Assembly: GCA_947500555.1 (NCBI GenBank)
Contig: CANMSE010000002.1
Coordinates: 248,001-312,000 of the forward strand
Reading direction: 5' to 3'
Length of the DNA stretch: 64,000 bases
Origin: an uncultured Fulvivirga sp.
GTDB taxonomy: Bacteria > Bacteroidota > Bacteroidia > Cytophagales > Cyclobacteriaceae
The stretch's first letter is position 1, and every line of letters begins with the position of its first letter. The notes beneath the pieces were generated by a model. It was not told the origin of the DNA and ran no database searches. It worked only from the letters and a program-made list of their open reading frames with translations. The position numbers and the translations under genes are program-made. Of the stretch, positions 1 to 8,218 are shown one piece after another.

Positions 1-72
1 GGGCTAATGAATCCTAAAGACGTAGGTAATCAATTAGCCGATATGCTAATTGGTGGAATCAAAACCAAATAG
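1..72 (+). CDS. 3' end of a CDS, possibly a TetR-type regulator
   Basis: An open frame enters from outside the window and ends at TAG 70-72. The last 23 residues (ending GGIKTK) look helical and would suit the C-terminus of a TetR/AcrR regulator, a gene type often found just before paaA in Bacteroidota. This identity is inference from context only, because no domain is visible in so short a piece. An 85-base gap follows before paaA. Confidence 0.4.
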   Translation, partial: GLMNPKDVGNQLADMLIGGIKTK

Positions 73-157
73 CTATTTTTGTTGTTAATCAAACGATTGC
101 AGCTGACGAATCACATAAGGTCAGTTCAATAGATAATGGCTTTTAAATAAATAAACT

Positions 158-1144
158 ATGTACGGAGGAGGAAATACTTTTGAACCAATGAAAGCAACCG
201 GTATCGAAAATGAAGATCCGGTTTTATTGGCAGAATTTGAAGCTCGTATTGAACGAGGTGAAAAAATTGAACCTCATGATTGGATGCCTCAATTGTACAG
301 AAAGCAATTGATAAGAATGATTGAGCAGCATGCTCATTCCGAAATTATCGGTGCTCTTCCTGAAGGGACATGGATTACTCGTGCTCCTGGATTTAAAAGA
401 AAACTAGCTCTTATGGCCAAAGTGCAGGACGAAGTAGGTCATGCCCAACTGCTTTATAGTGCTGCCGAAACTTTAGGTAAGCCAAGGGAGCAAATGCTGG
501 ACGACTTAGTTACTGGCAAATCAAAATATTCGAATATATTCAACTACCCTGCTTTTACATGGGCGGACTCTTGCTTTATCTCCTGGTTAGTAGATGCCGG
601 AGCGATTGTAAATCAGTTAGCGAATGCCAGAGGTAGTTATGGTCCATACTGCCGAGCGTTGGAACGGATATGCGCAGAAGAATCATTTCACTTAAAATAT
701 GGACACCACTGTGTGATACATTTGGCTACAGGTACTGAAAAGCAACGTGAAATGATGCAAGCTGCTATTAACAGATGGTGGCCACCGATGATGCACTTCT
801 TTGGCCCTCCGGACAAAGCTTCAGTTCATAGCGAAATATTAATGCGTTGGAAGGTGAAGATGTCTTCTAATGATGATCAAAGAAATCAATTCCTGGATAT
901 GTATGTTCCCAAAATTTGGGAACTAGGGTTCACTATTCCTGATGAGAATCTGAAAAAGAATACAGTAACCGGCAAATGGGAATATACTGAGCCAGATTGG
1001 GCTGAATTCAAAAGGGTGATTAATGGAGATGGTCCATGTAATGCGGAGCGTTTAGCAGTACGTAGAACAGCGGAAGAAAGAGGTAGATGGGTACGTAAAG
1101 CCTTACTTACGCCTAAAACCGAATATGTTACTCCACTTGCATAA
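158..1144 (+). CDS. paaA: 1,2-phenylacetyl-CoA epoxidase, catalytic subunit PaaA
   Basis: PaaA is the catalytic alpha subunit of the multicomponent oxygenase that epoxidises the ring of phenylacetyl-CoA in aerobic phenylacetate breakdown. It is a cytoplasmic, ferritin-like di-iron protein. The 328 residues match the usual family length. Likely iron ligands are visible at E62, E92 and H95 (DEVGH) and E175/H178 (EESFH). The ATG at 158 gives the start MYGGGNTFE. paaBCD follow on the same strand, but a terminator-like hairpin and a palindrome lie between paaA and paaB, so paaA may be transcribed in excess. The reductase gene paaE is not in the window and may lie upstream. Confidence 0.96.
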   Translation: MYGGGNTFEPMKATGIENEDPVLLAEFEARIERGEKIEPHDWMPQLYRKQLIRMIEQHAHSEIIGALPEGTWITRAPGFKRKLALMAKVQDEVGHAQLLYSAAETLGKPREQMLDDLVTGKSKYSNIFNYPAFTWADSCFISWLVDAGAIVNQLANARGSYGPYCRALERICAEESFHLKYGHHCVIHLATGTEKQREMMQAAINRWWPPMMHFFGPPDKASVHSEILMRWKVKMSSNDDQRNQFLDMYVPKIWELGFTIPDENLKKNTVTGKWEYTEPDWAEFKRVINGDGPCNAERLAVRRTAEERGRWVRKALLTPKTEYVTPLA

Positions 1145-1177
1145 GTAGCCTATACAACCGATTGCAGAACATCAACT

Positions 1178-1206
1178 AAAATGGCATCTTTGAGATGTCA
1201 TTTTTT
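1178..1206 (+). terminator. Terminator-like hairpin between paaA and paaB
   Basis: The stem ATGGCATCT (1181-1189) pairs with AGATGTCAT (1193-1201) across a TTG loop with one G-T pair. It is preceded by A residues and followed by a run of T. This is the form of an intrinsic terminator. Lying inside the paa cluster, it would act as a partial terminator or attenuator after paaA. Confidence 0.6.
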
Positions 1207-1254
1207 ATATGGGTAATTCTGATACGAATTATCTCAGGCAGATGATATTAAGAG

Positions 1255-1278
1255 ATTCCTGCTTTCGCAGGAATGACG
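1255..1278. repeat. Small palindromic repeat followed by GACG
   Basis: ATTCCTGC (1255-1262) and GCAGGAAT (1267-1274) form a perfect 8-bp stem with a TTTC loop, followed by GACG. It resembles short interspersed palindromes found between genes in many bacteria. A larger element with a hairpin followed by ATGACGAAT is at 8066-8185. That the two belong to one family is inference. Confidence 0.5.
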
Positions 1279-1301
1279 TATTAATTTAGTTAAACCGTCA
1301 A

Positions 1302-1907
1302 ATGAACAAATCACTCGACCCAAGAGTAAATAGACTGGATCTTCCACAGGGAGAACTCACTCCCAAAGTGCCGCTAGATCAATTCGGTACATTTGAAGTT
1401 TTTGTCCAACTCAAAGAAGGTAAAGGTTATCGTCATGAAGGTAGTGTGCACGCTCCCAATATCGATATGGCTTTCCTCTTTGCAAAAGAGCAATTTAGCC
1501 GCAGGTTGATGTGTGCAGGAATATTTGTGGCTGAAACCAGAAATGTATTTGTCACAGGCTTTACTGAAGACAAAGACAGCATCTATAACCACATTTCTGA
1601 TGATTTTCCAGAAGACGGTGAGATAGAGAACTATGAAGTTTTTCATCTGAATAAGCGAGGAAAGCAACACGAACATATTGGATCAGTGCCTTCCAAAAAT
1701 CATCAGCATGCTTTAGCGCAGGCAAAAGGAGAATTTATAGATGGACCTCCGGTATTTAATATATGGGTAATCAAAACCGCTGATATTTTGTTTACTGAAG
1801 AAGAAGATATGATCATGTGGAACACACTCCATGAAAAGAAATTTAGAGATGCTTCCGATTATAAGGCAGCTGATAAAATCAAGGCTTTTAAAGAAAGGCA
1901 ACAATGA
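1302..1907 (+). CDS. paaB: 1,2-phenylacetyl-CoA epoxidase subunit PaaB, tandem-domain form
   Basis: PaaB is a small structural subunit that bridges PaaAC units in the epoxidase complex. This protein has 201 residues, about twice the roughly 95 of the enterobacterial protein. It contains two PaaB-like units, one near residues 28-95 (from FGTFEVFVQL) and one near 111-172 (from ENYEVFHLNK). Each has the pattern of a strand, a G-S-V turn, an A-rich helix and a closing hydrophobic strand. The second copy is more diverged. The stop overlaps the paaC start (ATGA), so translation is probably coupled. Confidence 0.93.
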   Translation: MNKSLDPRVNRLDLPQGELTPKVPLDQFGTFEVFVQLKEGKGYRHEGSVHAPNIDMAFLFAKEQFSRRLMCAGIFVAETRNVFVTGFTEDKDSIYNHISDDFPEDGEIENYEVFHLNKRGKQHEHIGSVPSKNHQHALAQAKGEFIDGPPVFNIWVIKTADILFTEEEDMIMWNTLHEKKFRDASDYKAADKIKAFKERQQ

Positions 1908-2659
1908 ATACGCTAGCAGTAAAAGAACTATTATATAAAATGGCCGATGATCAATTGATTCTTGGTCACCGTAACTCTGAATGGACAGGCTTCGGACCTT
2001 TGTTAGAAGAAGATATTGCCTTTTCTTCGATGGCTCAGGATAAAGTCGGTCAAAGCCAGGCACTGTACCAGTTGCTGCACGAGTTAGGTGAGGCTGAACC
2101 AGACACAGTGGCATTTACAAGAAATGCCGATCAATTTCATAATAGCCAATTGGTGGAGTTACCTAATGGTGAGTATGATTTTAGTTTGATTCGACATTTT
2201 CTATTCGATACCGCTGAAGCACTTCGATTTGAAATGCTCACTCAATCTTCTTTTGAGCCCTTAGCGAAACTAGCTAAAAAGATTCAGGGAGAATTGCGCT
2301 ACCATACTATGCACGCCAATATCTGGATCAAGCAATTAGGTTCAGCAACAGAAGAAAGCATTGGCAGACTTCAAAAGTCATTGGATGAGGCTATGCCTTA
2401 CGCTTTGGGGTTATTTGAAAACTCAGAATTTGAGTCTGATCTGATTTCAAGTGGCGTTTTTGCAGGCGAAGAAGAACTTAAATCTAAGTGGTTAGAACAA
2501 GTCGAAAAGATCATTGATCAAACGCAGCTAACGCTTCCTGATGTATTGACTTTAACTCCTAAAACCGGAGGACGAGCAGGAATACACACAGAACACTTGC
2601 AGCCCCTATTAGATGAAATGTCCGAAGTGTTTAGGATTGACCCCACTGCCGAGTGGTAG
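1904..2659 (+). CDS. paaC: 1,2-phenylacetyl-CoA epoxidase subunit PaaC
   Basis: PaaC is the non-catalytic, ferritin-fold partner that forms a heterodimer with PaaA. The 251 residues are normal for the family. The family signature LGHRNSEWTGFGP lies near residues 20-32, followed by EEDIAFSSMAQDKVGQSQ. The start overlaps the paaB stop by four bases. Downstream, instead of paaD, there is a 72-base gap and then a toxin-antitoxin pair. Confidence 0.96.
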   Translation: MNTLAVKELLYKMADDQLILGHRNSEWTGFGPLLEEDIAFSSMAQDKVGQSQALYQLLHELGEAEPDTVAFTRNADQFHNSQLVELPNGEYDFSLIRHFLFDTAEALRFEMLTQSSFEPLAKLAKKIQGELRYHTMHANIWIKQLGSATEESIGRLQKSLDEAMPYALGLFENSEFESDLISSGVFAGEEELKSKWLEQVEKIIDQTQLTLPDVLTLTPKTGGRAGIHTEHLQPLLDEMSEVFRIDPTAEW

Positions 2660-2731
2660 TCTGAACCACTAATTGAAATGTAACGTTTCAGTGTGGAAGA
2701 TATTTTCTAACTTTACTAAAAGCATAGACTA

Positions 2732-2968
2732 ATGAGTTTGATAATTTCAAATAAAACACTAGATAAATACTTTGGGTTTTTATGGAAATTAGATGATACA
2801 TCTAAAAGAAAGATTATTGATAAATTGACTAAATCCCTAAAGTCTAAAGAAAAGTCATCTGGAAAGACCTCATTATATGGAGCATGGGAAGACGAGAGAA
2901 GTGCAGATGAAATTATCAAGGAGATTATTGAATCACGAATCAATAAGGCAGACTTTAAATCTTTTTAA
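2732..2968 (+). CDS. Antitoxin of a VapBC-type pair
   Basis: This 78-residue protein has the short, helical, charged build of VapB-like antitoxins. A C-terminal segment reads YGAWEDERSADEIIKEI and is followed by R residues, a pattern seen in antitoxins paired with PIN toxins, where it wraps the toxin active site. The N-terminal half is Lys-rich and probably binds DNA. The TAA stop overlaps the ATG of the toxin gene by one base, the usual coupled order. The gene is AT-rich compared with the paa genes around it, which suggests transfer. Confidence 0.85.
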   Translation: MSLIISNKTLDKYFGFLWKLDDTSKRKIIDKLTKSLKSKEKSSGKTSLYGAWEDERSADEIIKEIIESRINKADFKSF

Positions 2969-3372
2969 TGAGGTATCTGCTTGATACGAATATTTGCATC
3001 CATTATTTACGTGGTAATTTTAATCTGGATAAAAAATTAGAAGAACTACTAGCTTCAGAATTGGCAATATCAGAAATAACACTAGCTGAGCTTGTTTATG
3101 GAGCAGAAAATAGCCCTAACCCAAAAAAGAATAATTTAATAGTAGAGGCTTTCACAAGTCAAATTGTAATTCTTCCAATTTACGATGCCATATATCTCTA
3201 TGGTAAAGAAAAAGCTAGATTAAGAAAATCAGGAATCATTATCAGTGATTTTGATTTGTTAATAGGGTGCACTGCAGTAGAAAAGGAGTTGGTTATGGTA
3301 ACTGAAAACAAACGAGAGTTTGAAAGGATTAAAAACATTAAGTTGGAAAACTGGGTTATTAGAAATAAATAA
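2968..3372 (+). CDS. vapC: VapC-like PIN-domain toxin (ribonuclease)
   Basis: VapC toxins are Mg-dependent RNases that cut tRNA or rRNA when freed from the antitoxin. The 134 residues form one PIN domain. Acidic active-site residues are visible at D6 (LLDTN), E41 (LAELVYG) and D96 (DFDLLIGCTA), with the C-terminal VTENKREF at 111-118. All required positions are present, so the toxin looks intact. Its TAA overlaps the ATG of paaD by one base, so paaD translation may depend on ribosomes ending vapC. The target RNA cannot be read from the sequence. Confidence 0.92.
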   Translation: MRYLLDTNICIHYLRGNFNLDKKLEELLASELAISEITLAELVYGAENSPNPKKNNLIVEAFTSQIVILPIYDAIYLYGKEKARLRKSGIIISDFDLLIGCTAVEKELVMVTENKREFERIKNIKLENWVIRNK

Positions 3373-3851
3373 TGATCACCGAAGAAAAAATATTAGAGTG
3401 GTTGGACGAGGTGAAGGATCCTGAAATTCCTGTGCTTTCTTTGGTTGATCTAGGTGTTATTACGAAAGTAGATATTAACGAGCATCGTGTCCGAGTAGAG
3501 ATGACTCCTACTTTCGTAGGCTGTCCTGCTATGGATTATATGAAGCAGGATGTCATAGATGTATTGAATAGTTATGGCATCGATAATGTTGATGTAAATG
3601 TAAACTTTGACTCGCCCTGGAATTCTAACAAAATCTCCGACAAAGGTCGAAAAGCCCTCAAAGAATTTGGCCTCTCTCCGCCCCCAAAGCATGACCTGAT
3701 TATAGATATTGACATTCTGGAACATGCGGAGTGCCCCAACTGTGGTAGTACTAATTCGATAATGAAAACCCCTTTTGGCCCAACAGCCTGTCGTTCAATC
3801 CATCACTGCAATGACTGTAGTGAGACATTTGAGCAGTTTAAACCACTTTAG
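3372..3851 (+). CDS. paaD: 1,2-phenylacetyl-CoA epoxidase subunit PaaD
   Basis: PaaD is thought to help mature the epoxidase or its iron-sulfur reductase. The N-terminal 80 residues are a DUF59/SufT-like domain with DPEIPVLSLVDLG (16-28) and FVGCPAMD (48-55). The C-terminus is a zinc ribbon with C121, C124, C146 and C149. The 159 residues fit the family. The start ATG overlaps the vapC stop rather than following paaC, so the last epoxidase gene is now coupled to the toxin gene. Confidence 0.95.
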   Translation: MITEEKILEWLDEVKDPEIPVLSLVDLGVITKVDINEHRVRVEMTPTFVGCPAMDYMKQDVIDVLNSYGIDNVDVNVNFDSPWNSNKISDKGRKALKEFGLSPPPKHDLIIDIDILEHAECPNCGSTNSIMKTPFGPTACRSIHHCNDCSETFEQFKPL

Positions 3852-3899
3852 AAAGTTTCGAGAGCAAACTAGAGACTCATAACTCAAGACTCGTAACTA

Positions 3900-6800
3900 T
3901 TAGTGGCTCTCCTCACAACTACACCCTACGCGCATGTAGCTCTCCCCTATTTCATGCCATCCGAATGACTGATTATAGTTGTCATTCTCCCAATAGAATT
4001 TAGATCTGGCTTCTTCTTTATTCCCAATCTCATTCATAGTAGAAACATCATACAACCTACCATTTACCATCGTGTATTTAACTGTCTGCGTATTGGCTAA
4101 GTCTTCCAACGGGTTTTTGTCCAATACAATAAGATCTGCCAGCTTACCTACTTTTAATGTCCCAATCTGATCGTCCAATCCAAGATAGTGAGCCCCATTA
4201 TACGTAGCTGCTCTCAGGGCTTCCATCTTTGTCATACCCCCCTGCTCAAACATCCAAAGTTCCCAATGTGCTCCTAAACCTTGTAGCTGACCGTGCGCAC
4301 CCAAATTCACCTTTACTCCCTTATCTGTAAGTGCCTTGCATGTTTTGGAAGTAAGGATATGTCCATTTTGATATTCTTCTTCAGGAATCATTATACGGTG
4401 TCTCGAACGTGCATCAATAATCGCTCTTGGCGTATACTTCAACAAATGCTCATTCTCCCATACGTTGTTGTGCTGGTAAAAGTAAATTTCACCATTGGGT
4501 CCCGCATAATTTACAATCAAGGTGGGTGTATATCCTGACTTACTCGCACCCCAGAAATTCAGAATATCATTATAAACCGGAGCAATCGGAATGTTGTGCT
4601 CTACACCTGTATGTCCATCCATGATCATGGTCATGTTATGATTGAATGTTGAGCCCCCTTCGGGTACCACCATCATTTCCAGTTCTCTTGCTGCCTGTAT
4701 TACCTGTTGACGCTGATTTCTACGTGGCTGATTATAACTCTTAACCGAGAAGGCACCAAAGGCCTTGGTTCTTCTTAATGCGGATCTTGCATCATCCAAA
4801 CTATTAATTTTTGCCTTAAAATCACCGTCTGCTCCATAAAGGATGATGCCTGTCGAAAACAACCTTGGACCGTGCATCTTTCCATTTCGAATAAGTTCAG
4901 ACAATCCAAAGACGGTCTCTGTATTAGCTGAAGGGTCATGAGAAGTAGTCACTCCAAATGCCAGATTCGCATATAGTGGCCAATGCTTTTTAGGGGTAAT
5001 ACCATAACCAAACGCACTTACATGAGCATGGGCATCAACAATGCCAGGCATGATTGTCTTACCTTGAACGTCATATACTTTGGCTCCTTTAGGAACTGTC
5101 ACCGCTCCTGCTTCGCCTAAAGCAGTAATCTTATTATTAGTTACGACAACAGTACCATTTTCAATTACCTGATCACCTTCCATAGTGATAATTCTGGCCC
5201 CTGTGAAGGCTATACTTCCTTCGGGTCGGTACGTTTGAGCTACCAAGCCTACTTTCAACCCTACCGTATCAATGGGAGGAATGCTATCTGGTGAACCTTC
5301 CAAAAATGTAAATCGCTGATTGATATCATTGGTGAAATACTCTTCTCCTAATGTCCAGTGGATTTTTTTGCTATCTGCTGACCAGTGCAAATTGATCCCT
5401 GCATCTCGAGTTAATTGAGTAACAGGTACTGACTTGCTATTTGGGTCAAGTTCAACAGCTTTACCAGTTAAAGGCAAGGGGGCTATATACGCTTTATGTA
5501 AATTGATAAAAGCCACCCATTTGTTATCCGGGCTTGGTACCAACCGGTTAGCGTATTTAGAGGTGACATGAGTTCGTTCATCATTACCAGACAAGTCAAC
5601 GCTCTTAAGTGATTTTGTCAAATTGCCAAAAAAGTACCCTCCTGTCTGGAAGAATATACGATCCCCAGCCTTGTTAAATAGTGGATACTCTCCATCCTCA
5701 ATAACTCTTGAGGCAGCACCACCATTAATAGACACTTTGTAAATCCCGGGTTTCTTGTCATAACTGCCTCCCAAAATTCGATTTCCAGATTCCTTCACAA
5801 ATACTACTTCCTTACCATTTGGTGAGACAGCCGGTGAGCGGTACATCCCTTTTTCTTGTGTTAATTTAACAGGTTGGGACTTTTTGCCAGAAAGAGATGC
5901 CTTATAAATTCCTCCCATTTTTTCATCATCCCAGGCAGCATAAACAATTGAACCACCATCAGGTGTAAAAGATGGCTCCAATTCAAAATCAGTGGAACTC
6001 GTTACTCTTACCGGCTTTCCATTGGGTAATTTCTTCTTATAGATACTTCCCAGAGCTTTAAATACAAGTGTTTTTCCATCGGGAGAGGTCACTGCGTTAC
6101 TGATGACTTTTGCACTAAATTGATCAGGGTCAATGTCTTGCTTGAATCGGAGGGCTTCAGCGATTTTTATTTGATTAGTTACCTTAAAAGGAATTTCAGT
6201 AGCCGTTTGATTTGCTACATTAAGCTTCTGAATTTTTCCGCGAGTCCAGATGTAGATGAACTGATCATCAGGACTCCAGGCGAAATTGGGATAGGTTCCG
6301 AAGACAGCCCAGGCCGTCTGCTGATCTTTATTCAACTGATCATAGATAGGATACTCTTCTCCTGTCTTTAAATTATGAAGATAGAGTACCGTTTTTGTTC
6401 TTACTCTCTTTACAAAAGCCAGTTGATTGCCATCGTGAGAAATAGTAGGTCTGGAAGCACTACCCGGACCTCCTGTAACGGTCTCCATTTCACCAGTTTC
6501 AAATTCGTATTGACGAACTCTGTAACTCTGCTTATTAGGATCTCTATTGTATTGGAAAAAACCACCTGGGAAGACCTCCTCGCAGTAGTAAAGGTATTTA
6601 CCATCAGGTGATATAAATGGCTCATTAATATCTTGTTGGTCGTTATTCTTTTTAACCAACTGGAGTCCACTTCCACCAGTTTTATGATACATCCACATTT
6701 CACCTGCACCAAGACTTCTACCTGAAGTAAAATGTTTCCTTGCTATAAGATAGTTACCATCTGAAGACCAAACAGCATTATTTAACAATCTAAAATCTTC

Positions 6801-7181
6801 CTTAGTGATTTGCTTTGCATCACTACCATCTACGTTCATCGTCCAAATATTATCTCCTCCTCCAGCATCACTGGTAAAGGAAATTTGTCTACCATCCGGA
6901 CTAAATCGTGGTTGCACTTCATAAGGTAAACCAGAGCGCAATGCCGTTGCCTCCCCTCCTGACGCAGACATGATATAAATGTCTCCGAGTAAATCAAAAA
7001 CTAATTGAGATCCGTCCGGACTGACATCCAAATTCATCCAGGTTCCTTCATCAGTACTTAAGGGCATTTCTTTAAATCCCCAATCTCCCTGAGGATCAGC
7101 AACATCCCATTCTTTTTTATCCTGAGCGGATGCATTGAATACAATAATGGAAAAGAATAAGAGTAGTAATGATCGTTTCAT
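3900..7181 (-). CDS. Exported amidohydrolase with N-terminal TolB/PD40 propeller
   Basis: This is a large 1093-residue exported protein. A signal peptide ends near ASAQ (residue 20). Residues 40-630 contain many PD40/TolB-type repeats of the form S-P-D-G. Residues 660-1060 are an amidohydrolase domain with the metal-binding HAH near 718-720, a later VKSYNQ, and GAHGQLQGLGAHWE near the C-terminus. The family hydrolyses amide or imide bonds, possibly of peptides, but the substrate is unknown. It probably acts in the periplasm. The gene stands alone, tail to tail with paaD. Confidence 0.9.
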   Translation of the reverse strand: MKRSLLLLFFSIIVFNASAQDKKEWDVADPQGDWGFKEMPLSTDEGTWMNLDVSPDGSQLVFDLLGDIYIMSASGGEATALRSGLPYEVQPRFSPDGRQISFTSDAGGGDNIWTMNVDGSDAKQITKEDFRLLNNAVWSSDGNYLIARKHFTSGRSLGAGEMWMYHKTGGSGLQLVKKNNDQQDINEPFISPDGKYLYYCEEVFPGGFFQYNRDPNKQSYRVRQYEFETGEMETVTGGPGSASRPTISHDGNQLAFVKRVRTKTVLYLHNLKTGEEYPIYDQLNKDQQTAWAVFGTYPNFAWSPDDQFIYIWTRGKIQKLNVANQTATEIPFKVTNQIKIAEALRFKQDIDPDQFSAKVISNAVTSPDGKTLVFKALGSIYKKKLPNGKPVRVTSSTDFELEPSFTPDGGSIVYAAWDDEKMGGIYKASLSGKKSQPVKLTQEKGMYRSPAVSPNGKEVVFVKESGNRILGGSYDKKPGIYKVSINGGAASRVIEDGEYPLFNKAGDRIFFQTGGYFFGNLTKSLKSVDLSGNDERTHVTSKYANRLVPSPDNKWVAFINLHKAYIAPLPLTGKAVELDPNSKSVPVTQLTRDAGINLHWSADSKKIHWTLGEEYFTNDINQRFTFLEGSPDSIPPIDTVGLKVGLVAQTYRPEGSIAFTGARIITMEGDQVIENGTVVVTNNKITALGEAGAVTVPKGAKVYDVQGKTIMPGIVDAHAHVSAFGYGITPKKHWPLYANLAFGVTTSHDPSANTETVFGLSELIRNGKMHGPRLFSTGIILYGADGDFKAKINSLDDARSALRRTKAFGAFSVKSYNQPRRNQRQQVIQAARELEMMVVPEGGSTFNHNMTMIMDGHTGVEHNIPIAPVYNDILNFWGASKSGYTPTLIVNYAGPNGEIYFYQHNNVWENEHLLKYTPRAIIDARSRHRIMIPEEEYQNGHILTSKTCKALTDKGVKVNLGAHGQLQGLGAHWELWMFEQGGMTKMEALRAATYNGAHYLGLDDQIGTLKVGKLADLIVLDKNPLEDLANTQTVKYTMVNGRLYDVSTMNEIGNKEEARSKFYWENDNYNQSFGWHEIGESYMRVGCSCEESH

Positions 7182-7216
7182 ATGTATAAATGAGCAGTTT
7201 GTGTAAGTGAAATAAG

Positions 7217-7245
7217 TTGTAACTTATTCAACTATTATATGTTTG
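7217..7245 (+). promoter_or_regulatory. Bacteroidota-type promoter candidate
   Basis: TTG (7217-7219) and TATGTTTG (7238-7245) are separated by 18 bases. The second box matches the TAnnTTTG -7 consensus of the main Bacteroidota sigma factor. It points toward the lipoprotein gene that starts 66 bases further on. This rests on pattern only. Confidence 0.4.
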
Positions 7246-7311
7246 ACAAATACTATGTGTCTAGCGGCTTAAACTGGTTATCAATAATTCTAATTACTAA
7301 ATTGAAAAAGT

Positions 7312-8040
7312 ATGCTTAAGTCCTCTTCTTATTTATCGTTTTGTGTTTTAATACTAGTCTTGTTTTCTGCTTGCGATGATGACGACTCAGAAAATCAACC
7401 TGCCGGAATCACTTGTAGTGAAAATACCGTTCCTCTATATGAAGAAACAGGATCTATCTTACTTGTAGAATTTGAAAATGCTGAATTTGAAGGTGACTGG
7501 AGATTAATAAATGATATCTCAAACGCTACAGGGCAGGGATATATGTTGTGGGAAGGTGATAACTCCTTCGGAACACCTGGTAATGGTTTAGCTACTTATC
7601 GGATCAAAATAAATAATCCAGGCGTCTATAGATTCATCTGGAGATCGGCTGTAAAAGAAGGTGACAATCCCACAGAAGGGAACGATAGTTGGCTTCGTTT
7701 TAATGATGCAGATGATTTTTTTGGCGAGAAGTCAAATGGAAGCATCGTTTACCCTAAAGGAACGGGGAAAACACCAAACCCGGAAGGGGCTTCTTCAGAC
7801 GGCTGGTTTAAGATTTACCGTAGCGGAAACCCGCTGGATTTCAAATGGCAGTCAAGAACTTCAGATAATGATGCTCATGATGTCTTTGTTCAATTTAATA
7901 CTGCAGGAACTTACACCATGGAAGTGTCAGGCCGCTCAAAAGGGCATGCTATAGACAAATTTATACTCTTCGAAAGGGATGTTTTTATTGAATCTGAAGC
8001 TACGGATTTTGAAACTTTCAGTGAAATAAGCTGTGAGTAA
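7312..8040 (+). CDS. Lipoprotein with a carbohydrate-binding-like domain
   Basis: The protein has 242 residues with a lipoprotein signal (lipobox around LFSAC, Cys near residue 21) followed by an acidic D/E stretch typical of surface-exposed Bacteroidota lipoproteins. The rest resembles a jelly-roll binding module of the CBM35-like type, with VEFENAEFEGDW, ATGQGYMLWEG and PGVYRFIWRS in order. This arrangement is found in domains attached to carbohydrate-active enzymes. No catalytic domain is present. Binding to a glycan is inference. Its neighbours are an amidohydrolase and alkB, and no operon is evident. Confidence 0.8.
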   Translation: MLKSSSYLSFCVLILVLFSACDDDDSENQPAGITCSENTVPLYEETGSILLVEFENAEFEGDWRLINDISNATGQGYMLWEGDNSFGTPGNGLATYRIKINNPGVYRFIWRSAVKEGDNPTEGNDSWLRFNDADDFFGEKSNGSIVYPKGTGKTPNPEGASSDGWFKIYRSGNPLDFKWQSRTSDNDAHDVFVQFNTAGTYTMEVSGRSKGHAIDKFILFERDVFIESEATDFETFSEISCE

Positions 8041-8065
8041 GTAGTGTATTAGATGAATTCAGCCA

Positions 8066-8185
8066 ATTCGTCATCTCGGAATTTTTCTTTTTAACTTTTC
8101 CAAAAAGAAAAATGTCCTTGATCTGAGATACCGGATAAATAAAGATTTTTGAAAAAGTAAACCTTTATTTTCCGGCATGACGAAT
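8066..8185. repeat. Nested palindromic intergenic element
   Basis: Outer arms ATTCGTCAT (8066-8074) and ATGACGAAT (8177-8185) are perfect inverted repeats. Inside are ATTTTTCTTTTT/AAAAAGAAAAAT (8081-8092 with 8102-8113) and CCGGATAAATAAAG with CTTTATTTTCCGG (8131-8144 with 8163-8175, one extra base). The element fills most of the gap before alkB. It could be a non-coding mobile repeat or an RNA structure. No gene is present. Confidence 0.6.
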
Positions 8186-8218
8186 CCTATAGAACAACTT
8201 TTTCATTATTTTTAACCT

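Noticed and set aside
1374..2114. Open frames of 100-133 codons on the minus strand within paaB and paaC
   Set aside because: They lie wholly opposite well-identified plus-strand genes, with no recognisable protein or start context.
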